Assembly: GCA_035540495.1 (NCBI GenBank)
Contig: DATLGL010000050.1
Location: 13,459-77,458 of the forward strand
Source: DASVEG01 sp035540495
GTDB taxonomy: Bacteria > Actinomycetota > Acidimicrobiia > Acidimicrobiales > CADCTF01
Direction of reading: 5' to 3'
DNA: 64,000 nt
Shown: piece after piece, positions 18,587 to 26,715 of the stretch
Layout of the letters: each line of letters starts with the position of its first letter
How positions within the stretch are numbered: position 1 is the stretch's first letter
Made by a program: the position numbers and the translations under genes
The notes under the pieces: generated by a model
The model's input: the letters and a program-made list of their open reading frames with translations, nothing else
Told to the model about the DNA's origin: nothing
Database searches by the model: none

Positions 18587-19804
18587 ATGCGTCGTTGGAT
18601 CGTTCCGTTCGTTGCCGCAGCGCTGGCCGCCGCGTCGTTCGCCGTCGGTGGGTCGACGGCGGGTGCGTCGCAGCCCGAGTCGGGCGACTACATCGTCGTC
18701 CTGCGGGACTCGGTGTCGAGCGCCCGTGGTGTGGCGGATGAGCACCGTCGCAACCACCGAGCCGAGATCGGCTTCGTCTACGAACACGCGCTCAAGGGCT
18801 ACTCCGCCCGCATCAGCGGACGCGAGCTCGGCGCCCTCCGCTCCGACCCGCGTGTCGCCTACGTCGAGGCCGACGGTGTCGCACGTACTTCTGCGACGAC
18901 GCAGCCGAACGCGACCTGGGGCCTCGACCGCACCGACCAAAGGGCGCTCCCACTGTCGACGACGTACACCTACAGCGCAACGGGTATCGGCGTGACCGCC
19001 TACATCCTCGACACCGGAATCCGCTACTCGCACTCCGACTTCGGTGGGCGCGCGGTCACTGGCTACGACGCCGTAACCAAGGACGGCAACGCAGAGGACT
19101 GCAACGGTCACGGCACCCATGTCGCTGGCACTGTCGGCGGTACGACCTATGGCGTCGCTAAGGGTGTCGGTCTCGTAGCGGTGCGGGTCCTCGACTGCGG
19201 CGGCTCGGGCACCTGGTCTGGAGTGATCGCAGGCATCGACTGGGTTGCTGAGAACCACGCCAAGCCCGCAGTGGCCAACATGAGCCTGAGCGGCGGTGGG
19301 AGCAACGCGGTCGATGATGCCGTCAAGCGCCTGATAGCAGCGGGGGTCACGACGGTGGTCGCAGCCGGCAACGGAAACATGGCGGGGATCGCTCAGGACG
19401 CGTGCAACTACTCGCCGGCGCGAGTTCCAGAGGCGCTCACGATCGGAGCGACCGACTCGAGCGACGCGAAGACGTCGTTCTCGAACTACGGCAGTTGCGT
19501 CGACTGGTTCGCACCGGGGCGCAGCATCACGTCCGCGTGGCACACCACCGACACGGCAACGAACACGATCAGCGGCACGTCGATGGCTGCGCCGCACGTC
19601 GCCGGTGTGGCTGCACTGCACCTTCAAGGGAACCCCGAGAGCGCCCCTGCACAGGTCGCGGGTGCCCTCAGCGACGCGACGACCAAGGGCATCGTCACGA
19701 ACTCGAAGACGGCGAACAACCACCTCCTCTGCCTCACGACGTGCCCGGTGGTGCAAACGGAGCCCACAGCGCCAGCGCCGAGAGGTGGCGGCAAGAAGAA
19801 GTAG
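18587..19804 (+). CDS. Secreted subtilisin-like serine protease (S8 family)
   Basis: The 405-residue protein starts with a signal peptide (RRWIVPFVAAALAAASFAVGG), then an inhibitor-I9 propeptide (YIVVLRDSVSSARGVADEHR... about 33-105) and a proteinase K-type catalytic domain. The triad is visible: Asp in AYILDTGIR, His in NGHGTHVAGT, Ser in SGTSMAAPHVAG. Six Cys residues in the mature part suggest disulfides. No C-terminal binding domain follows; the tail is a short Pro/Lys-rich GGGKKK. ATG 18587 has GGGGAG 6 bases upstream. Third-position base use looks less GC-biased than in neighbours, a weak hint of transfer. Confidence 0.93.
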   Translation: MRRWIVPFVAAALAAASFAVGGSTAGASQPESGDYIVVLRDSVSSARGVADEHRRNHRAEIGFVYEHALKGYSARISGRELGALRSDPRVAYVEADGVARTSATTQPNATWGLDRTDQRALPLSTTYTYSATGIGVTAYILDTGIRYSHSDFGGRAVTGYDAVTKDGNAEDCNGHGTHVAGTVGGTTYGVAKGVGLVAVRVLDCGGSGTWSGVIAGIDWVAENHAKPAVANMSLSGGGSNAVDDAVKRLIAAGVTTVVAAGNGNMAGIAQDACNYSPARVPEALTIGATDSSDAKTSFSNYGSCVDWFAPGRSITSAWHTTDTATNTISGTSMAAPHVAGVAALHLQGNPESAPAQVAGALSDATTKGIVTNSKTANNHLLCLTTCPVVQTEPTAPAPRGGGKKK

Positions 19805-19870
19805 TTCGGTGCGCGATTGCCCGGAACAGCTCCGGGTGATCGTGCACCGAAGCGCGAGGCGCGGCGCCGC

Positions 19871-19876
19871 TAGCCT
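19871..19876 (+). promoter_or_regulatory. Predicted -10 box for the universal stress gene (leaderless)
   Basis: TAGCCT ends 8 bases before the GTG start at 19885 and no Shine-Dalgarno sequence is present. This matches the TANNNT-start spacing seen at several other genes here. Confidence 0.35.
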
Positions 19877-19884
19877 CGGGCGCC

Positions 19885-20253
19885 GTGTACAGCCGCATCC
19901 TGGTGGGGACGGATGGGTCGGAGACGGCGGCACGCGCGGTGGAGCGCGCGGTGGAGCTGGCCAAGGCGGTCGGCGCGACGGTGACGATCGCTTCGGCCGG
20001 GTTGACGGAGCGGGCCGAGAACATCGTCGAGGAAGCGGCCGCGCGCCACAGCAGCAAGGGTGTCCCGATCCACACGAAGACGCTCGACGGTGACGCGGCG
20101 ACGGCGCTGGTCGACGAGGCGGCCGACGGCTACGACCTCCTCGTCGTCGGCAACAAGGGGATGGTCGGCGCCAGCCGGTTCCTCGTGGGCTCCGTGCCGA
20201 ACAAGGTGAGCCACCACGCGCCCTGTGCGCTGCTGATCGTCCACACCACCTAG
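19885..20253 (+). CDS. Universal stress protein (UspA family)
   Basis: The 122-residue single-domain protein has the Usp opening YSRILVGTDGSETAARAVERAVELA and, near the C-terminus, the ATP-binding loop VGNKGMVGASRFLVGSVPNKVSHHAPCALLIV, which fits the G-x2-G-x9-G-(S/N) pattern of nucleotide-binding members. Such proteins are small cytoplasmic stress-survival factors. The GTG stop-start overlap (one base) with the following lipoprotein gene suggests co-transcription. Confidence 0.9.
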   Translation: MYSRILVGTDGSETAARAVERAVELAKAVGATVTIASAGLTERAENIVEEAAARHSSKGVPIHTKTLDGDAATALVDEAADGYDLLVVGNKGMVGASRFLVGSVPNKVSHHAPCALLIVHTT

Positions 20254-21002
20254 TGCGCCGGGTCGTCGCCGCCGCGCTGGCGCTCGTCGTGTTCGGCGCG
20301 TGCAAGGTCGACGTGTCGGTCGGCGTGAACGCGAGGGCTGACGGATCGGGCGAGGTGCGAGTCACCGCGGTGCTCGACGAGGACGCGGCGAAGCGGGTGG
20401 AGGCTGCCGGCGCGACGCTGCGCACCGAAGATCTCGAAGCCGCGGGATGGACGGTCGATGAGCCGGAGACGGCGAAGGACGGCAGCGTCACCCACGTGGT
20501 CCGCCACAGGTTCGAGACGACCAGGGAAGCCGAGCGCATCCTCGCCCAGCTCGGCGCCGACAACAGTGACACCGGCAGCGAGGCGCCGCTCAGAGACTTC
20601 GTGGTCACCCAGAAGCGGTCGTTCTTCCGCACCGAAACCAGCTTCCGCGGAACCGTCGACCTGGCTCGCGGCGCCGAGGCGTTCAGCGACGCCCGCCTCC
20701 AGGAGACGCTCGACGGCCAGCCGCTGGGCGTGCCCGTCGAGCAGCTGGAGCGCCAGCTCGGCGCCAGCTTCGACCGCATCTTCGGCCTGCAGGTGGCCGT
20801 GCGCCTTCCCGGCGATGTCGAGTCGAACGCACCGACGGAGACCGACAACGGAGCGGTGTGGGCGCCGAAGCTCGGCGAGAGGGTCGATCTCGCCGCCGAC
20901 GCCGCCCGGTGGAACGTGCGGAACATCGCGCTCCTGGTCGTCTCCGTCGTCGCGGCCCTCGCCCTCGGCGCCGTCCTGCTGGTGCGCCGTTTGTCACGTT
21001 GA
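20253..21002 (+). CDS. LppM-like (DUF3153-type) lipoprotein with C-terminal membrane anchor
   Basis: The 249-residue protein begins with a lipoprotein signal (RRVVAAALALVVFGAC, lipid-modified Cys at residue 17), followed by a beta-rich domain (DVSVGVNARADGSGEVRVTAVL) and ends in one hydrophobic helix (IALLVVSVVAALALGAVLLV) plus a basic tail. This layout matches mycobacterial LppM, a lipid-binding surface protein; the match is by architecture and motif feel, not alignment. It lies directly upstream of a TetR regulator and its operator, so its 3' end contains the regulator's promoter. Confidence 0.75.
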   Translation: MRRVVAAALALVVFGACKVDVSVGVNARADGSGEVRVTAVLDEDAAKRVEAAGATLRTEDLEAAGWTVDEPETAKDGSVTHVVRHRFETTREAERILAQLGADNSDTGSEAPLRDFVVTQKRSFFRTETSFRGTVDLARGAEAFSDARLQETLDGQPLGVPVEQLERQLGASFDRIFGLQVAVRLPGDVESNAPTETDNGAVWAPKLGERVDLAADAARWNVRNIALLVVSVVAALALGAVLLVRRLSR

Positions 21003-21004
21003 CG

Positions 21005-21036
21005 CGTTACCGGGCGTAACGTTACCCTGAGTAACG
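21005..21036 (+). promoter_or_regulatory. Tandem overlapping operators with -10 box for the tetR gene
   Basis: Two 17-bp palindromes of form CGTTAC-N5-GTAACG lie at 21005-21021 (N5 CGGGC) and 21020-21036 (N5 CCTGA) and share their junction bases. TACCCT at 21023-21028, a good -10 box, is inside the second palindrome, and the GTG start at 21036 begins on its last base. Binding of the TetR product would block the promoter and the start of a leaderless transcript, so the gene is probably autorepressed. A further small palindrome GTCA-CGT-TGAC lies just upstream at 20993-21003. Confidence 0.7.
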
Positions 21037-21812
21037 TGCCGCGAGGGGGGTCCCGCAACAACCGCACCCGCTCGAGCGAGCGCACGTCGCCGCAGGCGAA
21101 GTTCGAGCGGGCCCGGCGCGACCGTTCGAAGAGCGTGGTCGACCCCGATGACGAGCACGTCGACGCCGCGCCGCCGGGCGCGGCCGACCGCCGCAACGCC
21201 CGTCGCGAGGAGCTCCTCGACGCCGCGCTGATCGCGATCCGCCGTCTCGGTCCCAGCGCGTCGATGAACGAGCTCGCCGCGGAAGCCGGCGTCACGAAGC
21301 CGATCCTCTACCGTCACTTCGGCGATCGAGACGGGCTCGTCGCGGCGCTCGCGGCCCGCTTCACCGCCGATCTGATGGGCGAGCTGCAAGCAGCGCTCGC
21401 GCAGTCGGCCGACACGACCGCTGATCCACGCAGCACCGTCGAGTCCACGGTCGACGCGTTCGTCCGGTTCCTCGAGAGCGATCCCGACGTCTACCGGCTG
21501 CTCGTCCACCGCGCCGTCCGCGAGCAGCCCGGCGCGGCCGAAGCCCTCGGCGGCTTCCTCCGACAGGTGGGTCAGGCGATCGCTCTCGTGCTGGGCGAGC
21601 AGCTCCGAGCAGTGGGCGCCGACTCCGGAGGAGCCGAGGTCCTCGCCCACGGCATCGTCGGCCTCGTCCACTCGGCGGGCGACTGGTGGCTCGAGAACCC
21701 GACGATGCCGCGGGCGAGGCTCGTCGCCTACGTCACCGACCTGTTGTGGGGCGGCCTTTCGTCGATGGGACTCGGCGCCGCCGCCAACCGATCCGAGGAG
21801 ACCACTACGTGA
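21036..21812 (+). CDS. TetR-family transcriptional regulator
   Basis: The 258-residue protein has a basic, probably disordered N-terminal extension of about 50 residues, then a TetR helix-turn-helix (REELLDAALIAIRRLGPSASMNELAAEAGVTKPILYRHFGDRDGL). The C-terminal ligand domain includes FVRFLESDPDVYRLLVHRAV, similar to regulators of lipid metabolism in actinobacteria. The tandem palindromes overlapping its start are its likely operator. It overlaps the next gene by 4 bases (GTGA), so the membrane protein downstream is the obvious co-regulated target. Confidence 0.9.
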   Translation: MPRGGSRNNRTRSSERTSPQAKFERARRDRSKSVVDPDDEHVDAAPPGAADRRNARREELLDAALIAIRRLGPSASMNELAAEAGVTKPILYRHFGDRDGLVAALAARFTADLMGELQAALAQSADTTADPRSTVESTVDAFVRFLESDPDVYRLLVHRAVREQPGAAEALGGFLRQVGQAIALVLGEQLRAVGADSGGAEVLAHGIVGLVHSAGDWWLENPTMPRARLVAYVTDLLWGGLSSMGLGAAANRSEETTT

Positions 21813-23575
21813 CCATGCTGCTGGGGCAGACGGCCGGAGGAAGCGCGCTTGCGAGCTGGCGACCGGTGGTCGTGCTGCTCGTCGTGTTCGGCGTGATCCT
21901 CCTAGCGCTGTTGACGGTGCGACGCGACTCGCCGCTCGTCCGTCGCATTCCCGACAACCTCGAACGGCTCACCGGCATCCCCGGTTGGGCTGCGGCCACT
22001 ATCGGCATGGCTCTCTACGGGCTGCTCGTCGCAGGGCAGGGCTTCTACAGCGACGTCGCCTGGCACGTCGCGCTCGGCCGCGACGAGACGCTCTTCACCG
22101 CGCCCCACACGGCGATCTTCCTCGGGCTCCAGTTCATCTTCCTGGCCGCGCCCATCGCCATCTGGACGGCGACGGCTACGAAGGTCGACACGCCGTTCCG
22201 CCTCGGCGCGTTGCGGATCCCTGCCTCAGCGTTGCCTCTCGCCGCGCTCGGCACCGGCGCAGTGCTCGGCTTCCCCCTCGACGAGGTGTGGCACAAGGCC
22301 TACGGGGTCGACGTCACGATGTGGAGCCCGACCCACATGCTGATGATCCTCGGCGCGACGTTCACCGGCGCGGCCGCATGGCTCGTGCTCGGTGAAGCGG
22401 GCGTGAAGCCGACGGACTCTCGCTGGGCGCGTGGCGTGCACGTCGTCGCTTCGGTCCTCACGCTCCTCGGGCTGAGCGCGCCGCTCGGTGAGTTCGACTT
22501 CGGCGTCCCGCAGTTCCAGCAGATCTTCCACCCGATCCTCGTGTCGATAGCCGCCGCCTTCGCGCTCGTCGCGATGCGCCTCGTGCACGGCCGCTGGTGG
22601 ACCGTCGGCACCGTCTTCGTCACGTTCCTCATGCAGTCGAACGTCATCGGCGGCGAGGGGGAGGGCCCGGTCGACACCCGGGCGCCCGCGATCTTCGTCG
22701 CCTCGGCGGTGTGCGTGGAGCTCGTGGCCTTCATCGTGGGCACGACGAACCGACTGCGTTTCGCGTTGGTGAGCGGCTTGGCGGTCGGCACCCTCGGCCT
22801 CGCGGGGGAGTGGGCGTGGAACGCGGACGCCTACCAGCCGTGGACGGCGAACCTCCTGCCCGACGCGGTCATCCTGTCGGTGATCGGCGCCCTCGGTGCT
22901 GCGGTGGCCGGCACCGCCTTCGCCCGTGCGGTCGCCCGCGACACGGCGACGCCGGGTGTGCCGGTGTGGGCTCTCGGGGTCGCGCTTGTCGCCGTGGTCG
23001 CCGTGATTGTCCTGCCGCTGCCCCGCAAGGTCGGCGAGGTCGAGGCGTCGATGCGGGTCATCCCGACCGCCAGCGGTGACGAGGCGAACGTCGAGGTCAC
23101 GCTCACGCCTCCCGACGCGGCGGACGAGGCCCGCTGGTTCCAGGCCACCGCGTGGCAGGGCGGCGGGCTCGTGCTGAGCAACCTCGAGGAGACGGACACG
23201 CCCGGTGTGTGGCGTACCGAGAAGCCGGTGCCGATCACCGGCTTCTGGAAGTCGCTCGTCCGCCTCCACCGTGGCGGGGAGATGATGGCGATGCCGGTAT
23301 TCCTGCCGAAGGACGTCGACATCGACGAGGAGGAGATCCCCGCCGTCGATCGCAGCGGTGCGTTCGAGTCGGAGAAGACGTACCTGCTCCGGGAGACCTA
23401 CGAGGGCATCACGTGGCTCGCCCCGGTCGTGCACGGACTGCTCGCCCTCGCCGCCGCGGTGTGGCTGCTCTCGTTCGTGATCGCGGCCGGGAAGCTCGCG
23501 CCGCGAGGCGGAGGTCCCTCGAGCGGGCGGGGCGCGGCGCGCCGGGTCAGCTCCGCGAAGCCCGCGACCGCCTGA
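21809..23575 (+). CDS. Polytopic membrane protein with extracytoplasmic C-terminal domain
   Basis: I do not recognise a named family. The 588-residue protein has about ten or eleven hydrophobic segments in residues 10-410 (for example WRPVVVLLVVFGVILLALL and ALGVALVAVVAVIVLPL), then a soluble domain of about 125 residues (EVEASMRVIPTASGDEANVEV...) and a last membrane helix (VVHGLLALAAAVWLLSFVIA). Conserved-looking polar groups within the membrane region (DVAWHVALGRDETLFTAPH, DEVWHKAYGVDVTMWSPTH) contain His and Asp/Glu and could bind metal. GTG 21809 overlaps the tetR stop; ATG 21815 is an alternative. Probably controlled by that regulator. Confidence 0.75.
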   Translation: MTMLLGQTAGGSALASWRPVVVLLVVFGVILLALLTVRRDSPLVRRIPDNLERLTGIPGWAAATIGMALYGLLVAGQGFYSDVAWHVALGRDETLFTAPHTAIFLGLQFIFLAAPIAIWTATATKVDTPFRLGALRIPASALPLAALGTGAVLGFPLDEVWHKAYGVDVTMWSPTHMLMILGATFTGAAAWLVLGEAGVKPTDSRWARGVHVVASVLTLLGLSAPLGEFDFGVPQFQQIFHPILVSIAAAFALVAMRLVHGRWWTVGTVFVTFLMQSNVIGGEGEGPVDTRAPAIFVASAVCVELVAFIVGTTNRLRFALVSGLAVGTLGLAGEWAWNADAYQPWTANLLPDAVILSVIGALGAAVAGTAFARAVARDTATPGVPVWALGVALVAVVAVIVLPLPRKVGEVEASMRVIPTASGDEANVEVTLTPPDAADEARWFQATAWQGGGLVLSNLEETDTPGVWRTEKPVPITGFWKSLVRLHRGGEMMAMPVFLPKDVDIDEEEIPAVDRSGAFESEKTYLLRETYEGITWLAPVVHGLLALAAAVWLLSFVIAAGKLAPRGGGPSSGRGAARRVSSAKPATA

Positions 23576-24749
23576 GTAGAAGAACGGTGCTGGCGACCCC
23601 CGCGAAGCCGCCGGCGCCGATGATTCCGAACGCCACCCGCGGCGAGGTGGCGTCGAGCACCGGACCGCCGACGACGTAACCGAGCGCAGCGGCGACACCC
23701 ACGCCGCCGTAGACGTTCGCGAGAGCGCGCCCGAGCAGGTGGGGCGGCGTCGATCGTTGGAGGAACGTGCGAACGCCGGCTGCGTCGTACAGCGCGACGC
23801 CTGCGCCCCGCATCACCTGCGTCCCGAACGCGACGGCGATCGCCGGCGCGACCGCGGTGAGGAGGTTGCCGGTCGCGAGCACCACGCCGCCGGCGACGAT
23901 CGCAGCGACCGGTGTCGACAGCCGCCGAGCGATCGCCGACACGAACGGCGCGGCGACGACGAGACCGAGCGACGCGCCTGCGAGCAACAACCCGATCTCG
24001 ACGGGCCGCGCGTCGAACGTGTCGCGACCGAGGAACGGCAGCACGAGGTCGTCCGGCGCGGTCACGAAGACCGTGATCCAGAACCCGACCGCGACGGCCC
24101 GCAGCGCCGGCGTCCGCCACACCAGCCGGAGCCCGTCGGCGACGTCGGCCCGCCACGTGGCCGCCTCTGCCGTGACACGGCGGCTCGGCTTGCGCAGCGT
24201 CACGACGAGGGGGACTACGGCAAGGAACGTCACGGCGTCGAGCGCGAGGGCCCACGCGGCGCCGAACGCGACGAAGAGCAGCCCGGCGAGCGGAGGCCCC
24301 ACGATCGACCCGAGCTCCCGAACCGCCGCGATCGTCGTGTTCGTCGATTCGAGGTCTTCGTCGGCGACGACGGAGGGGACCGTCGACGCGACGGCGGGGG
24401 CGCTGACGGTGTCGATCGCCGCTCGCACGAACAGCAGCGCTGCAAGGGCCGGCAGGCGAAGGTCGTCGAGTGCCAGCGCGATCAGCCCGACCACCACGGC
24501 CTGCGCGGCCGCGGCGGAAGCGATCAGGCGCCGCACGTCGCGCACCCGATCGACGAGCGTTCCGGCGAACGGCGCCAGCACCGGGGGGATCGCCTCCGCG
24601 AACATCACCGCGGCAACGGTCGTGCCGGTACCGCCGCGCGCCTGGAGATGCAGGATGATCGCGACGGTGGCGACAGCGTCGCCCAGCGGGCTGATCGCTT
24701 CGAGGGCGGCGAGCCGCCGGATCGCAGCCGATCGTCCGAGGACGCTCAA
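23547..24749 (-). CDS. MFS transporter (Enterobactin exporter/MFS_3-like)
   Basis: The 400-residue protein has twelve hydrophobic segments and the typical MFS loop 2-3 pattern in LAPFAGTLVDRVRDVRRL, with a second-half counterpart in FVSAIARRLS. It resembles EntS/MFS_3-type exporters. Start TTG 24749 overlaps the stop of the macrodomain gene (TTGA), indicating one operon; longer readings run into that gene in another frame. Its 3' end overlaps the opposing membrane-protein gene by 29 bp. The substrate is not predictable. Confidence 0.85.
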   Translation of the reverse strand: MSVLGRSAAIRRLAALEAISPLGDAVATVAIILHLQARGGTGTTVAAVMFAEAIPPVLAPFAGTLVDRVRDVRRLIASAAAAQAVVVGLIALALDDLRLPALAALLFVRAAIDTVSAPAVASTVPSVVADEDLESTNTTIAAVRELGSIVGPPLAGLLFVAFGAAWALALDAVTFLAVVPLVVTLRKPSRRVTAEAATWRADVADGLRLVWRTPALRAVAVGFWITVFVTAPDDLVLPFLGRDTFDARPVEIGLLLAGASLGLVVAAPFVSAIARRLSTPVAAIVAGGVVLATGNLLTAVAPAIAVAFGTQVMRGAGVALYDAAGVRTFLQRSTPPHLLGRALANVYGGVGVAAALGYVVGGPVLDATSPRVAFGIIGAGGFAGVASTVLLLRRSRASRS

Positions 24750-25252
24750 CCGCTCGCAGCCAGCGCGGCATCGGTAGCGCGCAGGTTGTCGTCGTTGAAG
24801 CACACGAAGCGGACGAGCTCAACGTCGGTGTTCGCGTTGCGGACCGTCGCCACCGCCACCCGAGCTGCTTCGTCGACCGGATACCCGTAGAGCCCCGTCG
24901 AGATGTTGGGAAACGAGACCGAGCGCGCGCCGACCTCGTCCGCCACCTCGAGACAGCGGCGGTAGCACGACGCCAGGAACTCGGGCTCGCCTTGCCTTCC
25001 ATCCCGCCACCGCGGTCCTACCGTGTGGATCACCCACGTGGCGGGAAGACGGAAGCCCGGTGTCGCCTTCGCGTCGCCGACCTCACAACCGCCGAGCGTC
25101 CTGCAGTGCTCGTAGAGCTCGATGCCGGCAGCCCGATGGATCGCACCGTCGACGCCACCGCCGCCGAGCAGCGACGTGTTCGCCGCGTTGACGATCGCGT
25201 CGCTCGTCTCGATCGTGATGTCGCCTTTCACCACCTCGAGGCGGGGGCCCAT
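24746..25252 (-). CDS. Macrodomain protein (O-acetyl-ADP-ribose deacetylase type)
   Basis: The 168-residue single macrodomain binds ADP-ribose. Key elements are LEVVKGDITIETSDAIVNAAN (adenine-contacting Asp and catalytic Asn), LLGGGGVDGAIHRAAG, and the phosphate loop ISTGLYGYPVDEAA. This is the MacroD-type deacetylase set. ATG 25252 is directly in front of the first strand. It is co-transcribed with the MFS gene and divergent from radA, 73 bp apart. Confidence 0.93.
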   Translation of the reverse strand: MGPRLEVVKGDITIETSDAIVNAANTSLLGGGGVDGAIHRAAGIELYEHCRTLGGCEVGDAKATPGFRLPATWVIHTVGPRWRDGRQGEPEFLASCYRRCLEVADEVGARSVSFPNISTGLYGYPVDEAARVAVATVRNANTDVELVRFVCFNDDNLRATDAALAASG

Positions 25253-25312
25253 CCGTCGATTGTCACACTTCGTGGAGGCGGCGCCATCGATGTTTCTGTC
25301 CCACCGCGCTCG

Positions 25313-25318
25313 TATCGT
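25313..25318 (+). promoter_or_regulatory. Predicted -10 box for radA (leaderless)
   Basis: TATCGT ends 7 bases before the ATG of radA in the divergent gap with the macrodomain gene. There is no Shine-Dalgarno sequence. Confidence 0.4.
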
Positions 25319-25325
25319 CGACTCG

Positions 25326-26693
25326 ATGGCACGGGCGAAGACGATCCACCGCTGCACCGAGTGCGGTGCGGGCTCCCCGCAGTGGGCGGGCCGGTGCCCC
25401 GGGTGCGGGTCGTGGAACACGCTCGTGGAGGAGCGCGAGCAGCCGAGGGTGATCCGAGGCCTCGGCGACGGAGGGCGCGCGGGGATCGCCGGCTCGACGC
25501 CGGTCCCGCTCCTCGAGGTCGACGCGGGCGAGTGGGCCGCGCGACCTACTGGCATCGGCGAGCTCGATCGGGTCCTCGGCGGCGGTCTCGTGCCAGGTTC
25601 CGTGACGCTGCTCGGAGGCGAGCCGGGCATCGGCAAGTCGACGCTCCTCCTCCAGGTCGCGAGCACCCTCGCCACGAGCGGCGCGAAGACCCTCGTGGTC
25701 TCGGCCGAAGAGAGCGCGCAACAGGTGCGGCTGCGGGCCGAGCGGCTGGGCACGCTGCACCCGCGTCTCCTGGTCCAGGCCGAGACGTCGCTGCCGTCGA
25801 TCCTCGACGGTGTCGAGCAGTCGTCTCCCGACCTCCTCGTCGTCGACTCCATCCAGACGGTCTTCGATCCGGAGCTCGGATCCGCGCCCGGTTCGGTCGG
25901 CCAGGTGCGCGAGTGCGCCCATCAACTCGTGCAGGTCGCCAAGGCGAGAGGAATGGCGGCGATCCTCGTCGGCCATGTCACGAAGGAGGGGTCGTTGGCC
26001 GGGCCCCGCGTGCTCGAGCACGTCGTCGACACCGTCTTGTCGTTCGAGGGCGAACGCCACCACGCGCTTCGCCTGTTACGAGCGGTGAAGCATCGCTTCG
26101 GCGCGACCGGTGAGCTGGGGTTGTTCGAGATGGTGGAGCACGGGCTCGAGGGAGTTCCTGATCCGAGCGGGCTCTTCCTCGGTGATCGCCGGGCGGGCAT
26201 CGCAGGCTCCGCGGTCGTTCCGACGATGGAGGGCCAGCGCCCGCTCCTCGTCGAGGTCCAGGCGTTGGTGAGTCACACGACCGTGCCCATGCCCCGGCGG
26301 TCGGCGCAGGGGCTCGAGCCGTCGCGGCTCGCGCTGTGGCTTGCGGTGCTCGAGCAGCGCGCCGGCATCCGCGTCAGCAACAGCGAGGTGTACGTGTCCG
26401 CGGTCGGTGGCGTCCGCGTCTCCGAACCGGGCGCCGACCTGGCAGTGGCGCTCGCGCTCGCATCGGCCGTCCGCAACCTCCCGCTCCCGGAGGGGCTGGT
26501 CGCGATCGGCGAGGTCGGCCTCGGCGGCGAGGTCCGCCAGGTGGCGCACACCGCGCGCCGGCTGTCGGAGGCGGCGCGGCTCGGCTTCACCGAAGCCGTC
26601 GTCGCTCACTCGGCGCCCGACGCACCACCCGGTCTGCAGCTCCATCGTGTCCGCACGGTGAGCGACGCGCTGAAGGTCGCCGGGCTCCGCTGA
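25326..26693 (+). CDS. radA: DNA repair protein RadA (branch-migration ATPase)
   Basis: The 455-residue protein has an N-terminal four-Cys zinc finger (CTECG...CPGC, residues 9-30), a RecA-like ATPase with GGEPGIGKSTLLLQ near residue 97, and a C-terminal Lon-protease-like domain. The family hallmark KNRFG, required for branch migration in other bacteria, reads KHRFG here (about residue 255). RadA processes recombination intermediates. The gene pairs with disA as in many Gram-positive bacteria, 22 bp apart. Confidence 0.96.
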   Translation: MARAKTIHRCTECGAGSPQWAGRCPGCGSWNTLVEEREQPRVIRGLGDGGRAGIAGSTPVPLLEVDAGEWAARPTGIGELDRVLGGGLVPGSVTLLGGEPGIGKSTLLLQVASTLATSGAKTLVVSAEESAQQVRLRAERLGTLHPRLLVQAETSLPSILDGVEQSSPDLLVVDSIQTVFDPELGSAPGSVGQVRECAHQLVQVAKARGMAAILVGHVTKEGSLAGPRVLEHVVDTVLSFEGERHHALRLLRAVKHRFGATGELGLFEMVEHGLEGVPDPSGLFLGDRRAGIAGSAVVPTMEGQRPLLVEVQALVSHTTVPMPRRSAQGLEPSRLALWLAVLEQRAGIRVSNSEVYVSAVGGVRVSEPGADLAVALALASAVRNLPLPEGLVAIGEVGLGGEVRQVAHTARRLSEAARLGFTEAVVAHSAPDAPPGLQLHRVRTVSDALKVAGLR

Positions 26694-26703
26694 CCTGCCC
26701 CGA

Positions 26704-26709
26704 TAGACT
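26704..26709 (+). promoter_or_regulatory. Predicted -10 box for disA (leaderless)
   Basis: TAGACT lies 6 bases before the GTG start at 26716, in the 22-bp gap after radA, with no Shine-Dalgarno sequence. It would give disA its own leaderless transcript. Confidence 0.4.
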
Positions 26710-26715
26710 GAGCGC

